In this document: positions 40,839 through 49,239 of the stretch, one piece after another
How positions within the stretch are numbered: position 1 is the stretch's first letter
How the letters are laid out: each line of letters begins with the position of its first letter
From: Candidatus Nitrosopumilus sp.
Lineage (GTDB): Archaea > Thermoproteota > Nitrososphaeria > Nitrososphaerales > Nitrosopumilaceae
Assembly: GCA_003702525.1 (NCBI GenBank)
Contig: REGJ01000001.1
Location: forward strand, 56,093 to 120,092
DNA length: 64,000 bases
Direction of reading: 5' to 3'
Notes under the pieces: generated by a model
The model's database searches: none
What the model was told of the DNA's origin: nothing
Seen by the model: the letters and a program-made list of their open reading frames with translations, nothing else
Made by a program: the position numbers and the translations under genes

Positions 40839-41306
40839 TTATTGACACCATTCTGCTTGAACAATACCATCTTTTACTTCTTGCATGCATAATGCATATT
40901 CGTATCCATAGCACATTCCAGTATCTTCACTGTCAACCTCAGAGCCCTCTTTTGCTTGGCAGAAACTCTGACATTCAGAGGAATCACTGCATGTCATTTC
41001 TCCATCACTAGTTGGCATATTGCAAGACTTGTCAGCATCTATGGCATTGCTCCAGATTCCCCATTGCCCACCTGCCATCTGACACTCTTTACTTTCAGGA
41101 ATGGATTCGACAAAGTGTTTTCCATCTGCCGTCCTGCATTGTCTTGGATAGGATTCCATGACTGGATTTCCCTCATCAACACATTCTTGGAAGTTAGTAG
41201 CTGTAGAAGTTGACTGCAAATCCATTGAGTTGATAAAATTAAAGGTCAAAAGAACTATCATAATTATTATTGCAACAATAATTACTCCAATAAACATAGT
41301 CTTCAT
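40839..41306 (-). CDS. Membrane-anchored Cys-rich extracytoplasmic protein
   Basis: 155 aa. An N-terminal membrane helix (FIGVIIVAIIIMIVLLTF) is followed by an extracytoplasmic part with about a dozen Cys, likely in disulphides. ECVDEGNPVMESYPRQCRTADG is a small module seen in many archaeal and bacterial secreted proteins. The second half (CSDSSECQSFCQAKEG) resembles short Kazal-like or knottin segments. Promoter carries a half-copy of the dyad element. Confidence 0.7.
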   Translation of the reverse strand: MKTMFIGVIIVAIIIMIVLLTFNFINSMDLQSTSTATNFQECVDEGNPVMESYPRQCRTADGKHFVESIPESKECQMAGGQWGIWSNAIDADKSCNMPTSDGEMTCSDSSECQSFCQAKEGSEVDSEDTGMCYGYEYALCMQEVKDGIVQAEWCQ

Positions 41307-41338
41307 GAATTGTCTGATAAAGTTTCAAACTTAAGCGT

Positions 41339-41355
41339 ATTGATGAGTTTAGAAT
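41339..41355 (-). promoter_or_regulatory. Upstream dyad element, half-copy
   Basis: ATTCTAAACTC then ATCAATACGCTTAA; the right AGAAT arm is missing, but the CAAT end is 32 nt before ATG 41306 as in the full copies, and CAATACGCTTAA is identical to copy 2. Confidence 0.45.
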
Positions 41356-41442
41356 AAAAAAATCAAAATAATTTTTGATATTTATTACAATTTGTCAATA
41401 CTTGCGCCTAAGATTTTTAATCCAGAAATATTCAGTGTCTAC

Positions 41443-41844
41443 ATGTTCTCATTTTTCACTACAAATGAAGCAAATGAAGCACTTCCTGATGTCATAAAGA
41501 AATACGAATATGCGTTGGCAAAACAAAATGAAGTGAAAAAACTTGAACAGCAATTACAAATGAGCGTGTCTACTACTAACTCCTTTGAGGAATATGTTAC
41601 TTTAAAGCAGCAACTAAACTCTTCAATCACAAAATTCTATGAATCAGTTGAAATCCTTGAGAATACTGGAGTTGTAGTAAAAAGCATTGATCAAGGACTG
41701 CTTGACTTTCCATCCAAACGATTTGATGAAGAAGTCTGGCTATGTTGGAAATATGGTGAAACTGAAATAAAATTCTGGCATGAAAAAGATTCTGGATTTA
41801 TGGGTAGAAAGCCTATTGAAGTAAATGATGAATCTTTGGTTTAA
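41443..41844 (+). CDS. DUF2203-family protein
   Basis: 133 aa from ATG 41443 (MFSFFTTNEANEALPD). The track TTG at 41392 is less likely because a TTTTTAAT box lies about 30 nt before the ATG. FTTNEANEALP, then VKSIDQGLLDFPS, EVWLCWKYGE and FWHEKDSGFMGRKPI match DUF2203. Function unknown; the conserved W, H and R suggest a ligand site. Confidence 0.82.
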   Translation: MFSFFTTNEANEALPDVIKKYEYALAKQNEVKKLEQQLQMSVSTTNSFEEYVTLKQQLNSSITKFYESVEILENTGVVVKSIDQGLLDFPSKRFDEEVWLCWKYGETEIKFWHEKDSGFMGRKPIEVNDESLV

Positions 41845-42193
41845 TTTCTAACAAAATTTTTGACATCAATTGTTTTGAGTATGCTAGATGTTTCACATAA
41901 GAATTTAGACAATGTGTGGATGTTATCTCCCATCTCAGTTGAGTTTGCACAAAGTGAAAAATCTGAATCTGCACTTGAATGCTGAAACGATGTTGCTGAA
42001 TCAAACATTATCATTTTCTTGTCTTTTTGAACAATCAATCTTACTTTAGAAGAAAGTTTTCCAATTTTGGTTTCATTGGCATTGAATCTTTTTCACAAAT
42101 GGTAATCTTTTCAGGAATTATACTGTGATACATTCTTGAAACATCATCTAGTGTTGTAACTATGTAAAGTTCATCTGTTGGTTCTTCAATCAT
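41841..42193 (-). pseudogene. Frameshifted conserved-looking gene
   Basis: ATG 42193 encodes MIEEPTDELYIVTTLDDVSR...ITICEKDS and soon stops at 42041. The next frame continues NETKIGKLSSKVRLIVQ to 41841 (track ORF 41841-42038). Adding one A in the A5 run (42089-42093) joins them into one 117-aa alpha/beta protein. Either a recent mutation or a sequence error. Overlaps the DUF2203 stop by 4 nt. Confidence 0.6.
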
Positions 42194-42420
42194 TTGACAT
42201 TATCGAAATTGTTGAAGGTTATGCTGAAGGACAGGATTCTTTTACTGTAAATGTTGATGCCCCTCAAAAAACATTTGAAGCCATTGATTTGGAATTGCCT
42301 GAATGGATGATCTATCTTGCAATTGCAGGAATTCTCATGGTTGGTGCTGTTGTATTTGTGTTCTTAAAGAAATCCAAAACCAACATTGAGGAAGAATGGG
42401 GAGAGAATGAAGAACTCTAA
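42178..42420 (+). CDS. Membrane-tail protein, possibly a truncated remnant
   Basis: 80 aa from TTG. An acidic extracytoplasmic-like stretch (EGQDSFTVNVDAPQKTFEA) is followed by one membrane helix (WMIYLAIAGILMVGAVVFVFL) and a charged tail. It lacks a signal peptide and looks like the C-terminus of a larger surface protein. Its start overlaps the frameshifted gene, so a deletion may have removed the N-terminal part. Confidence 0.5.
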   Translation: MVLQSFDIIEIVEGYAEGQDSFTVNVDAPQKTFEAIDLELPEWMIYLAIAGILMVGAVVFVFLKKSKTNIEEEWGENEEL

Positions 42421-42620
42421 TCCCTTCTCTTTTTATCTCGACAAATACCGCATAGGTAATTTTTCTTAAAATTCTCTAGTTCTACTTGAAACTCTTGCGT
42501 TTGATAGTATGATTCTCCTGTTTGGAGTCCGCCTGGTACCTTTTTGCCACAATTTGTACAGATAATTTCTACATCAAATTTTATTTTTTTCTCATTTTCC
42601 AAAACTCTCCCAATTATCAT
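42417..42620 (-). CDS. Small zinc-ribbon protein
   Basis: 67 aa. CTNCGKKVPGG (about residue 21) and CGIC (about 57) form a zinc ribbon. Convergent, overlapping 42178-42420 by 4 nt. No specific family. Confidence 0.6.
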   Translation of the reverse strand: MIIGRVLENEKKIKFDVEIICTNCGKKVPGGLQTGESYYQTQEFQVELENFKKNYLCGICRDKKRRD

Positions 42621-42706
42621 GATTGGATTTGGTTGATTTTTTTAATAAACAATGGCCCAAAACCCAATCTCATGAAATATTATACTGAAAAACTTTATTG
42701 TTTTTG

Positions 42707-43597
42707 ATGCTCTCAGTATGGTTTAGAGTCATTAGAATCCGCTTTCTTTTGGCATCTGTAATTGCAGTATCTGTTGGACTAACTCTTAATTGGTGGCAAA
42801 ATTCAACCATTCAACCATTTGATGCACTTTTGACTTTTGCAGGAGTTATGGCATTACATGCTAGTGTTGATTTACTAAATGATTTTTGGGATTTTAAACG
42901 AGGAATTGATGCAAAAACTCCTAAAACAAAGATGAGTGGAGGAACGGGAGTTCTTCCAGAAGGATTACTCAAACCATCTAGTGTCTATCGTGCAGGAATT
43001 GCGTTTTTGGTAATTGGCTCTGCAATCGGAGCGTACTTTGTAATTACTGATGGAATAATCATTGCAATAATTTTGGGGTTTGCAATATTGTCTATTTACT
43101 TTTACTCTACTAAAATTGTTGATTCTGGACTAGGTGAATTTTTTGTTGCAGTAAAAGGCTCTATGATTGTTCTTGGTACATTTTTTATTCAATCTGGACA
43201 GATAACTGTAGAATCTATTCTCGCAGGTATAGTTGTCGGAACTTTATCTGCATTGGTTTTGTTTATTGCGTCATTTCCAGATCATGATGCTGATAAATCA
43301 AAAGGAAGAAAAACGCTAGTCATTACTGTTGGAAAACAAAATGCAACAAAACTGTTTTGGATATTCCCCTTTGTTTCCTATGGTGCAATAATTGTAGGTG
43401 TCTCTTTGAATTTATTTCCGTTAATTTCTTTGATTACTTTTCTTAGTATTCCATTAATGATAAAATCTGGATTTGGTTTGCAGAAAAATTATGATTCTGT
43501 TGATGAATTGGTTCCTTTCATGTCTTCTACTTTGATGTTTAGTAGGATCACTGGTGCATTATTTGTTCTAAGTTTTCTAATTGACTTTACAGCCTAA
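42707..43597 (+). CDS. UbiA-family prenyltransferase (MenA-like)
   Basis: 296 aa from ATG 42707; TATTATAC about 26 nt upstream supports it over the track TTG 42698. Eight to nine membrane helices. Both Mg-prenyl-diphosphate motifs are present: LNDFWDFKRGID and FPDHDADKSKGRKTL. The SGGTGVLPEG segment is typical of MenA-type enzymes. Likely attaches a polyprenyl chain to a quinone ring; thaumarchaea use menaquinone-type quinones. Confidence 0.88.
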   Translation: MLSVWFRVIRIRFLLASVIAVSVGLTLNWWQNSTIQPFDALLTFAGVMALHASVDLLNDFWDFKRGIDAKTPKTKMSGGTGVLPEGLLKPSSVYRAGIAFLVIGSAIGAYFVITDGIIIAIILGFAILSIYFYSTKIVDSGLGEFFVAVKGSMIVLGTFFIQSGQITVESILAGIVVGTLSALVLFIASFPDHDADKSKGRKTLVITVGKQNATKLFWIFPFVSYGAIIVGVSLNLFPLISLITFLSIPLMIKSGFGLQKNYDSVDELVPFMSSTLMFSRITGALFVLSFLIDFTA

Positions 43598-43622
43598 ACA
43601 GTTCTTTAACTATAAGTTTTAA

Positions 43623-43649
43623 ATTCTAAACTCTTTGAGAATTAACAAT
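43623..43649 (+). promoter_or_regulatory. Upstream dyad element, copy 4
   Basis: AATTCT-N10-AGAATT followed by AACAAT, ending 34 nt before TTG 43684. A TATA-like CTTTTATT lies in between. Confidence 0.55.
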
Positions 43650-43683
43650 CGACTTTTATTCTAGAATTATGAAGTTGTGAATA

Positions 43684-43773
43684 TTGAAACATGTAGTAAT
43701 TGGAGCTGTAGGAGGCGGAGTTGCAGTGCAAAGAGCTGGATTGAATTTGGGTTCTGTCAAGCTTGTTGAGTAA
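43684..43773 (+). CDS. 29-aa Gly-rich hydrophobic peptide
   Basis: MKHVVIGAVGGGVAVQRAGL... starts like a Rossmann strand-loop or a short membrane segment. Found only because the dyad element predicts a start here. The following 43774-43962 shows no further gene. Confidence 0.4.
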   Translation: MKHVVIGAVGGGVAVQRAGLNLGSVKLVE

Positions 43774-43962
43774 TCATTTGAGAAATGGTCGATAATTACT
43801 TTCAATCCTGATTATTTCCTAAATTCTTAAATTCACAGTTTATCAAATATATCTAGTCCTTAAAGTCCTACGCAATGAATTGCAATCAAGCGTATCTTTT
43901 TGGACTACTGTAATTATTCCACATAGGATAATCTGATATACAACATAAAAATTACTAATATT

Positions 43963-44736
43963 ATGGAAAATTCAGATCACTCTGATCAAAAATCAAGAGA
44001 TTCTGAAAAAGATAGATCTACTTTTTTAAAAAAAGCTGCAGATTTACTTGTAGAACAAAATAAAGATATTGCAGAATTATTGCTAAAACAAAATACTGAG
44101 ACATCTAATTTCTTAATGGAGCAGAGCAAGGATATTACAAATTTGTTAGTAACACACAACAAAGAGATTCTCAAATTAGTTGAAATAGGCTCTAAAAATA
44201 AAGAGTGGATAATTGAACAAAGACAACAAAATACTGAATATCTATTAGAAAAAAGAACTAAAAGAAGTTCTGATTTACTTTTAGCAAGAAATAAAGCAAT
44301 TTCTCAAATATTGATCAATAAAAGAATAGATGATATTAAATTGAAAATGATGCAATCGGAAGCAGACCTGGATTTTGCAGGTTCTCGAAAATTTAATGAG
44401 TTTTCTAATGAATTAATACAAAGACAACAAGATGAAGCAAGAGAATTATTAGAGCAACAAAACCAAGAGGCTGCAGAGTTATTATCTAAACAAGACGAAG
44501 AAGCAAGAGAATTATTAAAAATTCAAATGGATACTGTCAAAACTATGCCTGAAATTAATACAGAATTAATTGAATTAATCTACAAACAAAACCAAGAGGC
44601 TGCAGATTTGTTATCTGAACAAGCAAGAAATGCTGCAAAACTACTAGTGGAACAAAACAAGGATTTGGCAATACTAGTCTCAGACCAAAATCACGCTACA
44701 ATCAAATTATTTGTTGATTATTACGGAAATAATTGA
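43963..44736 (+). CDS. Hendecad-repeat coiled-coil protein
   Basis: 257 aa, soluble, no Cys. After a charged start it is built of 11-residue repeats with hydrophobics at fixed positions: AADLLVEQNKD, IAELLLKQNTE, TSNFLMEQSKD, ITNLLVTHNKE and, later, EARELLEQQNQ, EAAELLSKQDE, NAAKLLVEQNK. A central basic segment (LLARNKAISQILINKR) separates two repeat blocks. Such 11/3 repeats form right-handed coiled coils or long amphipathic helices that lie on membranes. Function unknown. Confidence 0.75.
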   Translation: MENSDHSDQKSRDSEKDRSTFLKKAADLLVEQNKDIAELLLKQNTETSNFLMEQSKDITNLLVTHNKEILKLVEIGSKNKEWIIEQRQQNTEYLLEKRTKRSSDLLLARNKAISQILINKRIDDIKLKMMQSEADLDFAGSRKFNEFSNELIQRQQDEARELLEQQNQEAAELLSKQDEEARELLKIQMDTVKTMPEINTELIELIYKQNQEAADLLSEQARNAAKLLVEQNKDLAILVSDQNHATIKLFVDYYGNN

Positions 44737-44875
44737 TCTTAGATTCACTGCGTTTTTGTTCGTAATAGTGAGTCTAGTGAGTCTATTATCTTTCTTAGGA
44801 CAAGAATGAAGAACAGTAGTAAATCTTGTCAACTATTAGGCGCAAATTTATTAGTAAAACTCTATGAGAAAAAAT

Positions 44876-45154
44876 ATGAGTGAAGAGCAATTAGAGGCAT
44901 TAATAGTTCAAACAATCAATGGAGCTGTAGCAACAATTCCAGCATACTTGGATGAAATAAAAGAAAACAAAGAAGTTCTAAAAGTTGAAGATCCAAAAGA
45001 GTTTGTTTATGGAATTGTTATGGGCATGGCATTAGGAATGAGTGGTGCAATACTTAGTGCACAAAAAGAAATGCCAACACCAGAAGATCAAATCAAAGTC
45101 AGAGATATCGTCTACAAACATATTCCAGAGATAAGAGAACGGATTTTCAGTTGA
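44876..45154 (+). CDS. Hypothetical protein coupled to an FMN-binding protein
   Basis: 92 aa from ATG 44876 (MSEEQLEALIVQ); TTTATTAG about 26 nt upstream fits this start better than 44864. Helical, with a small Gly/Met-rich hydrophobic part (GIVMGMALGMSGAIL). Overlaps the next gene by 4 nt, so the products may work together. Confidence 0.6.
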   Translation: MSEEQLEALIVQTINGAVATIPAYLDEIKENKEVLKVEDPKEFVYGIVMGMALGMSGAILSAQKEMPTPEDQIKVRDIVYKHIPEIRERIFS

Positions 45155-45555
45155 TTGAATTTAGTGAAACAGAAACAAAGTTTCTTAATTCATTAGAAGA
45201 AGCAAGAATTGCCACATCGCATGATGATATTCCACATGTAAAACCAGTATCTTTTGTGTTAGAGAATAATTCAATAATAATTGCAACAGACTATGAAACA
45301 AGGACATACAAGAATCTCAAAACAAATCCAAATTCAAGTGTGGTGATTGACATTTACAAATCAGGAGGACATAAAGCAGTTCTAATTCAAGGTAAAACAG
45401 AGATAATAGAAAACGGAGAAGAATTCAAAAAACTATACGACATATTCTATGAAAAGTTTGAATGGGTCAGACGTGATCCTTGGAAAGAAAATGAAGCCCC
45501 ATTTCTAAAAATCATTCCAAATAACAAAAGCAGTTGGGGATTAGATTCCAGGTAA
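45151..45555 (+). CDS. Pyridoxamine-phosphate-oxidase-like FMN/F420-binding protein
   Basis: 134 aa split-barrel. RIATSHDDIPHVKPVSFVLE, YKNLKTNPNSSVVID and the C-terminal W-rich end follow the PNPOx-like family. Binds FMN, F420 or haem; substrate unknown. TTG start overlapping the previous gene by 4 nt. Convergent, overlapping 45541-45795. Confidence 0.8.
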   Translation: MIEFSETETKFLNSLEEARIATSHDDIPHVKPVSFVLENNSIIIATDYETRTYKNLKTNPNSSVVIDIYKSGGHKAVLIQGKTEIIENGEEFKKLYDIFYEKFEWVRRDPWKENEAPFLKIIPNNKSSWGLDSR

Positions 45556-45795
45556 TACACATTTCTGTGTTATGCCAATTTTTTCAACTGTAGATACTGA
45601 AATCAAAACTGCTTGTTCATCACAAATTCCATCATGATCAAAGTCAACTGAGACATAGACTTTGCCTTCAGGGGCAATAGAATCAGACACTATCTTGATG
45701 GGAAATGATTCGGCCATTGCTGGAAAAACCATTCCTATACCAAACAACAAGGCAATACTGGTAACACCCAGTAGAGGCAACACTACATTTCCCAT
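45541..45795 (-). CDS. Small secreted protein with EF-hand-like loop
   Basis: 84 aa. Signal peptide LPLLGVTSIALLFGIGMVFPAMA, then a mature part of about 55 residues containing DFDHDGICDEQ, a D-x-D-x-D-G calcium-loop pattern as in dockerin or thrombospondin repeats. Beta-rich, with two Cys. Likely extracytoplasmic. Confidence 0.65.
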   Translation of the reverse strand: MGNVVLPLLGVTSIALLFGIGMVFPAMAESFPIKIVSDSIAPEGKVYVSVDFDHDGICDEQAVLISVSTVEKIGITQKCVLPGI

Positions 45796-45891
45796 AATGA
45801 GGGTACGTAATTTTTTATCTTAAAATCGGTGGAATTTTTGGACGATCAAGAGTTCCAAAGAGGATCATTCAGAGATCATAAAGTTACAAAA

Positions 45892-46086
45892 TCATCGCTT
45901 ACTTTTCTTTACTTTTTTTGCTCGAGGTTTTGTTCGAAGCAATCGCCCACAGCAAGGACACCATAATCCTTCCCAGTTAATGAATAATTCACATTCAGGA
46001 CATCTTTTTTGTCCCAACTCATATCGACCACCATCAACACTAGTGCTAGTTGCCTTGTATGTTTTACAAGTTCCAATACAGGGCAT
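45892..46086 (-). CDS. Zinc-ribbon protein with basic tail
   Basis: 64 aa. CPEC and CPCCGR form a ribbon in residues about 29-48, after an N-terminal C-x3-C; the tail KPRAKKVKKSKR is strongly basic. Suits nucleic-acid binding. The alternative frame 45909-46103 is a shadow. Confidence 0.65.
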   Translation of the reverse strand: MPCIGTCKTYKATSTSVDGGRYELGQKRCPECELFINWEGLWCPCCGRLLRTKPRAKKVKKSKR

Positions 46087-46187
46087 AAGAGATTATGAAG
46101 CAAGGATATAGAAAAACAGTTTCATTATTTTCGAATATGCGAGAATAACATCCTAACAAATAAAGCGTGCAAAGAAAAGATAAAGTC

Positions 46188-46466
46188 ATGTCAAATAAAA
46201 TCAAATGTTCTCATATTCTTGTTTCAAAACAAAGTGAAGCACTTGCAATAATGGAGAAACTAAAGAGTGGTGAGAAATTTGGCAAATTGGCAAAAGAGTT
46301 ATCCACTGATTCAGGTAGTGCAAAAAAAGATGGGAATCTTGGATATTTTACAAAAGGAATGATGGTTAAACCATTTGAAGATGCAGCGTTCAAGCTTCAA
46401 GTTGGGGAGACTTCTGAACCAGTAAAATCAGAATTTGGCTATCACATAATCAAAAGATTTGGATGA
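46188..46466 (+). CDS. Parvulin-type peptidyl-prolyl isomerase
   Basis: 92 aa from ATG 46188 (MSNKIKCSHILVSKQ), matching the length of single-domain archaeal parvulins such as Cenarchaeum PinA and Nitrosopumilus NmPin. CSHILV, FGKLAKELSTDSGS, GNLGYF, MVKPFEDAAF and FGYHII are the family motifs with both active-site His. Folds or isomerises prolines in the cytoplasm. An AATAAAG box about 28 nt upstream supports the start. Confidence 0.9.
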   Translation: MSNKIKCSHILVSKQSEALAIMEKLKSGEKFGKLAKELSTDSGSAKKDGNLGYFTKGMMVKPFEDAAFKLQVGETSEPVKSEFGYHIIKRFG

Positions 46467-46477
46467 CTATTCAGATT

Positions 46478-46585
46478 TCAGGTGAAGTGTTTTTTTAAAA
46501 TAATCATTGATTTTTTACTTATTTTCTTAAAGTCAACACGAATTTCTTTGTGTAAGAATTTCTCTTTTTTGATTAATTCTTCCAT
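46478..46585 (-). CDS. Possible 35-aa basic peptide
   Basis: MEELIKKEKFLHKEIRVDF..., helical and basic. The frame stays open and protein-like for about 17 codons upstream without a standard start, so it may be a fragment of a longer gene. Confidence 0.3.
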   Translation of the reverse strand: MEELIKKEKFLHKEIRVDFKKISKKSMIILKKHFT

Positions 46586-46709
46586 TTCTTTGGTTTGATC
46601 AGATTTAATTAAAATAAAATCTAAAAAAATATTTCAGAGTAATTGAATCAATTTTGACTTCTAAAAAACCAAAATAAAATAAACATGTATTTCATGCCTA
46701 AGTATAGGC

Positions 46710-46985
46710 ATGGCAGTATTAACAGAAAAAGCAATTGATGAGATTTTAGAGTATTTAGAAAAATCAATTACAAATCTAGCAAAAGATGCATTTGAAAATT
46801 TGGAAGTTGCAGGAGGATTTGAAGGAACAAAAAACTTTCTAGAAAATCAATTTGAAATCAGATTAGAAAATCTGCTTGTGGCAAAAGGTTCCAGTACGCA
46901 TCATTTAGAATCAGGAATGAAAAATAAAATCATTCAGAAAAAACAAGCAATAATTCATGACATTACAAAAGAATACAAAAATTAG
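46710..46985 (+). CDS. Hypothetical helical protein
   Basis: 91 aa, soluble, helical (KAIDEILEYLEKSITNLAKDAFENLE), no family. Converges on the Hef gene with a 4-nt overlap. Confidence 0.6.
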   Translation: MAVLTEKAIDEILEYLEKSITNLAKDAFENLEVAGGFEGTKNFLENQFEIRLENLLVAKGSSTHHLESGMKNKIIQKKQAIIHDITKEYKN

Positions 46986-48490
46986 ATAAATGCATCAAGA
47001 CCTGTTTTTTTAGCAATAACTTCTTGGTTTTTTTCCAACACTTTGGTCATTTTATCACCCATCGCTTTTGATGCAGACATTTTTCGTTTACCAATCCAAT
47101 AGTATGTTTCATCAATAGTGTTTTTGGCAATCAACACAACCAATTTTCCAGTATCTTTTCTTCCAGTTCTACCTCTTCTTTGAATGAATCTAACAGAACT
47201 AGGCACATTATCGTAAAAGATAACTTGGTTTACCTCAGCAATATCCAATCCCTCTTCACCAACACGTGTTGCAATTAGGACATCAAATACACCATCACGA
47301 AACTTTTGAACAGTTTCAATCTGCTTTTTTTGTTTTAGACCTGTTTCTCCAGCTTTTCCAATCAAGATTCCTGCAGAAACTCCAAGTTCAGTTAGTTTGT
47401 TGTAGATTAAATCAACAGAATCACGATAACTTGTAAAAATCAAAGCTTTACCCGGAACAGATTCTATGATGTCTTTTAGTTTAGGAATTTTAGAGTGTTC
47501 AATTCCTTTTGATTGTGCTTCTTTTGCAAGTTGTACTGCACGAGTAAAGTTTGGGTCAACTTCAAAGAGTTCCTTTACCCCTGCACCTTTTTTGGCTTTT
47601 GCACGTTCACAAAATTTCAAAAATGGAGTAATTCCATGAGCCTCTAAAATGTTCAAGGCATAGTGGATTCGAATTGCAGTGAATAATGGTTTTGCAGAAC
47701 GTCTATTCTGATTTAAGACAAATTGTCTGATTCTCAATAAAGCAGAAAGGGATTGTTGTTCTGCTAGTTTTATTCCATTATCGCGTAATGTTTCATATCT
47801 TTGATCAAGTGCTGATTTCAATAATGTTTGAATGGTTTTGAGTTCAGGAGGAAGTTCAACATTTATCCATTCAGTATTTGTCTCTTGAGTATAGGGTTTA
47901 ACATCAGGACTGTTCTCGGTTCTCTCAGCAACACTTGCAATTTTTAATTTGGTCAGGATTTCAGTTGCCTTGTCTTTTTCACTTGGTAATGTTGCAGTCA
48001 TTCCAACTATTCTTGCATCAGAATTAACAAAGCGCTCGGCAATACCAGAGTATGCATAATCCCCAACAGTTCTGTGTACTTCATCAAATATTACAAGATT
48101 AAACTGATTAGATGATACGATTCCTCTATCCAAATCATTTTTAGCAATCTCAGGAGTAGCACAAATTACACTAGCGTTCCAAAGTTTGGTTCTCTTTTGA
48201 ATGGTGTCTTCTCCAGTGATTAAAGAAATATCATCCAAGGTCAGATTTTCTTTTAGGAATTCATAATGTTGATTTACAAGTACTCTTGTAGGTGCCAAAA
48301 ACAACATGCCACCAGTACCTTTTGATAAATATTCAGCAATAACTTGTAATGCAATTGCAGTTTTTCCAAGACCAGTGGGTAAAACGACAATACAATTTTC
48401 AGAAATAGCTTGGTTTGCAAGATTTACCTGATAATCCCGTTTTTCAATAGAGTCTTTTTTGACATATTTTCTTTCAATAAATTCAGTCAA
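46982..48490 (-). CDS. hef: Hef-type DEAH helicase without nuclease domain
   Basis: 502 aa. Walker A is LPTGLGKTA (about residue 40), the DEAD-like box FDEVHRT, motif III MTATLP and motif VI QRRGRTGRKDTGK. The insert between helicase lobes matches Hef/FANCM. The ERCC4 nuclease of euryarchaeal Hef is missing, as in other TACK archaea. Acts at stalled forks or branched DNA. Confidence 0.9.
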   Translation of the reverse strand: MTEFIERKYVKKDSIEKRDYQVNLANQAISENCIVVLPTGLGKTAIALQVIAEYLSKGTGGMLFLAPTRVLVNQHYEFLKENLTLDDISLITGEDTIQKRTKLWNASVICATPEIAKNDLDRGIVSSNQFNLVIFDEVHRTVGDYAYSGIAERFVNSDARIVGMTATLPSEKDKATEILTKLKIASVAERTENSPDVKPYTQETNTEWINVELPPELKTIQTLLKSALDQRYETLRDNGIKLAEQQSLSALLRIRQFVLNQNRRSAKPLFTAIRIHYALNILEAHGITPFLKFCERAKAKKGAGVKELFEVDPNFTRAVQLAKEAQSKGIEHSKIPKLKDIIESVPGKALIFTSYRDSVDLIYNKLTELGVSAGILIGKAGETGLKQKKQIETVQKFRDGVFDVLIATRVGEEGLDIAEVNQVIFYDNVPSSVRFIQRRGRTGRKDTGKLVVLIAKNTIDETYYWIGKRKMSASKAMGDKMTKVLEKNQEVIAKKTGLDAFI

Positions 48491-48662
48491 CGTACAAGGA
48501 AAATTTACAATTTATTGATTTTATGCTTTCGTGTAGTTATGCATTGACAAATGGGTACCATCTGGTTTCAAATTTATTAAAATTTGTGCCTAGAATAGAC
48601 ATTTTTTCTGAAAAAAAGCAAAAAACAAGTCCATTTTTATTCAATCACAATACAATGCAAGC

Positions 48663-48908
48663 ATGAGTGAAAAAAATCCCAATGAAGAATACTTTCAATC
48701 ATTATTAAAATCTCTGAACAAAGATCCCAATTGGAGAATAGTGGAAGAGCAATTAGAAAAATATGAATTAATCAAAAAAGATCTTACACAGGAACAACAA
48801 GCAATTATTTCTGAGATGGGCAGAGCCATGTTAGCATTAGCAGATTCTCAACCAAAAATAATAATCGATAAATTTTTAGAGTTAGTCCAAAATCTCAACA
48901 AAAAATAA
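48663..48908 (+). CDS. Hypothetical helical protein
   Basis: 81 aa, charged, helical, no Cys (MSEKNPNEEYFQSLLKSLNKD). No family. Upstream 48491-48662 holds an AT-rich 7-bp hairpin (CAAATTT-ATTA-AAATTTG) but no gene. Confidence 0.55.
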   Translation: MSEKNPNEEYFQSLLKSLNKDPNWRIVEEQLEKYELIKKDLTQEQQAIISEMGRAMLALADSQPKIIIDKFLELVQNLNKK

Positions 48909-48930
48909 AAAAAGAAAAAAGAGAAAGAAA

Positions 48931-49122
48931 CTATTCTAGTTGTTTCTTTGCTCGGTTAATCATAGCAGTCTCCTCACGGAGGTGTTTTTTGAGTAATCGC
49001 TCATGTGCTTTTTTATGAACGCTGTAGGCTTTGTTCAAAGATTTTTTGGTTTTTGCCTTTTTTACAGCGGCATTAAATTTTTTGTGAATAGCGTTTACTT
49101 CAGCAGTATAACTTGCCATCAA
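48931..49122 (-). CDS. Small basic helical protein
   Basis: 63 aa, Lys- and Ala-rich with His (KKFNAAVKKAKTKKSLNKAYSVHKKAHERLLKKH), two helices. Looks like a nucleic-acid-associated protein. Convergent with 48663-48908. Confidence 0.55.
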   Translation of the reverse strand: MMASYTAEVNAIHKKFNAAVKKAKTKKSLNKAYSVHKKAHERLLKKHLREETAMINRAKKQLE

Positions 49123-49239
49123 ATCACCAATTTACCAGAAGTAAAAGAAGTTTGTGGAGGGGTTATTCACGAACATAATGATCGCTAAAAATTAGATTTT
49201 AACGTGATCCATATATTGAACAGAAAAACAGAATTGTTG

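Noticed and set aside
48569-48586. Hairpin CAAATTT-ATTA-AAATTTG as regulatory element
   Set aside because: Only A/T pairs apart from the end; expected by chance in such AT-rich DNA.
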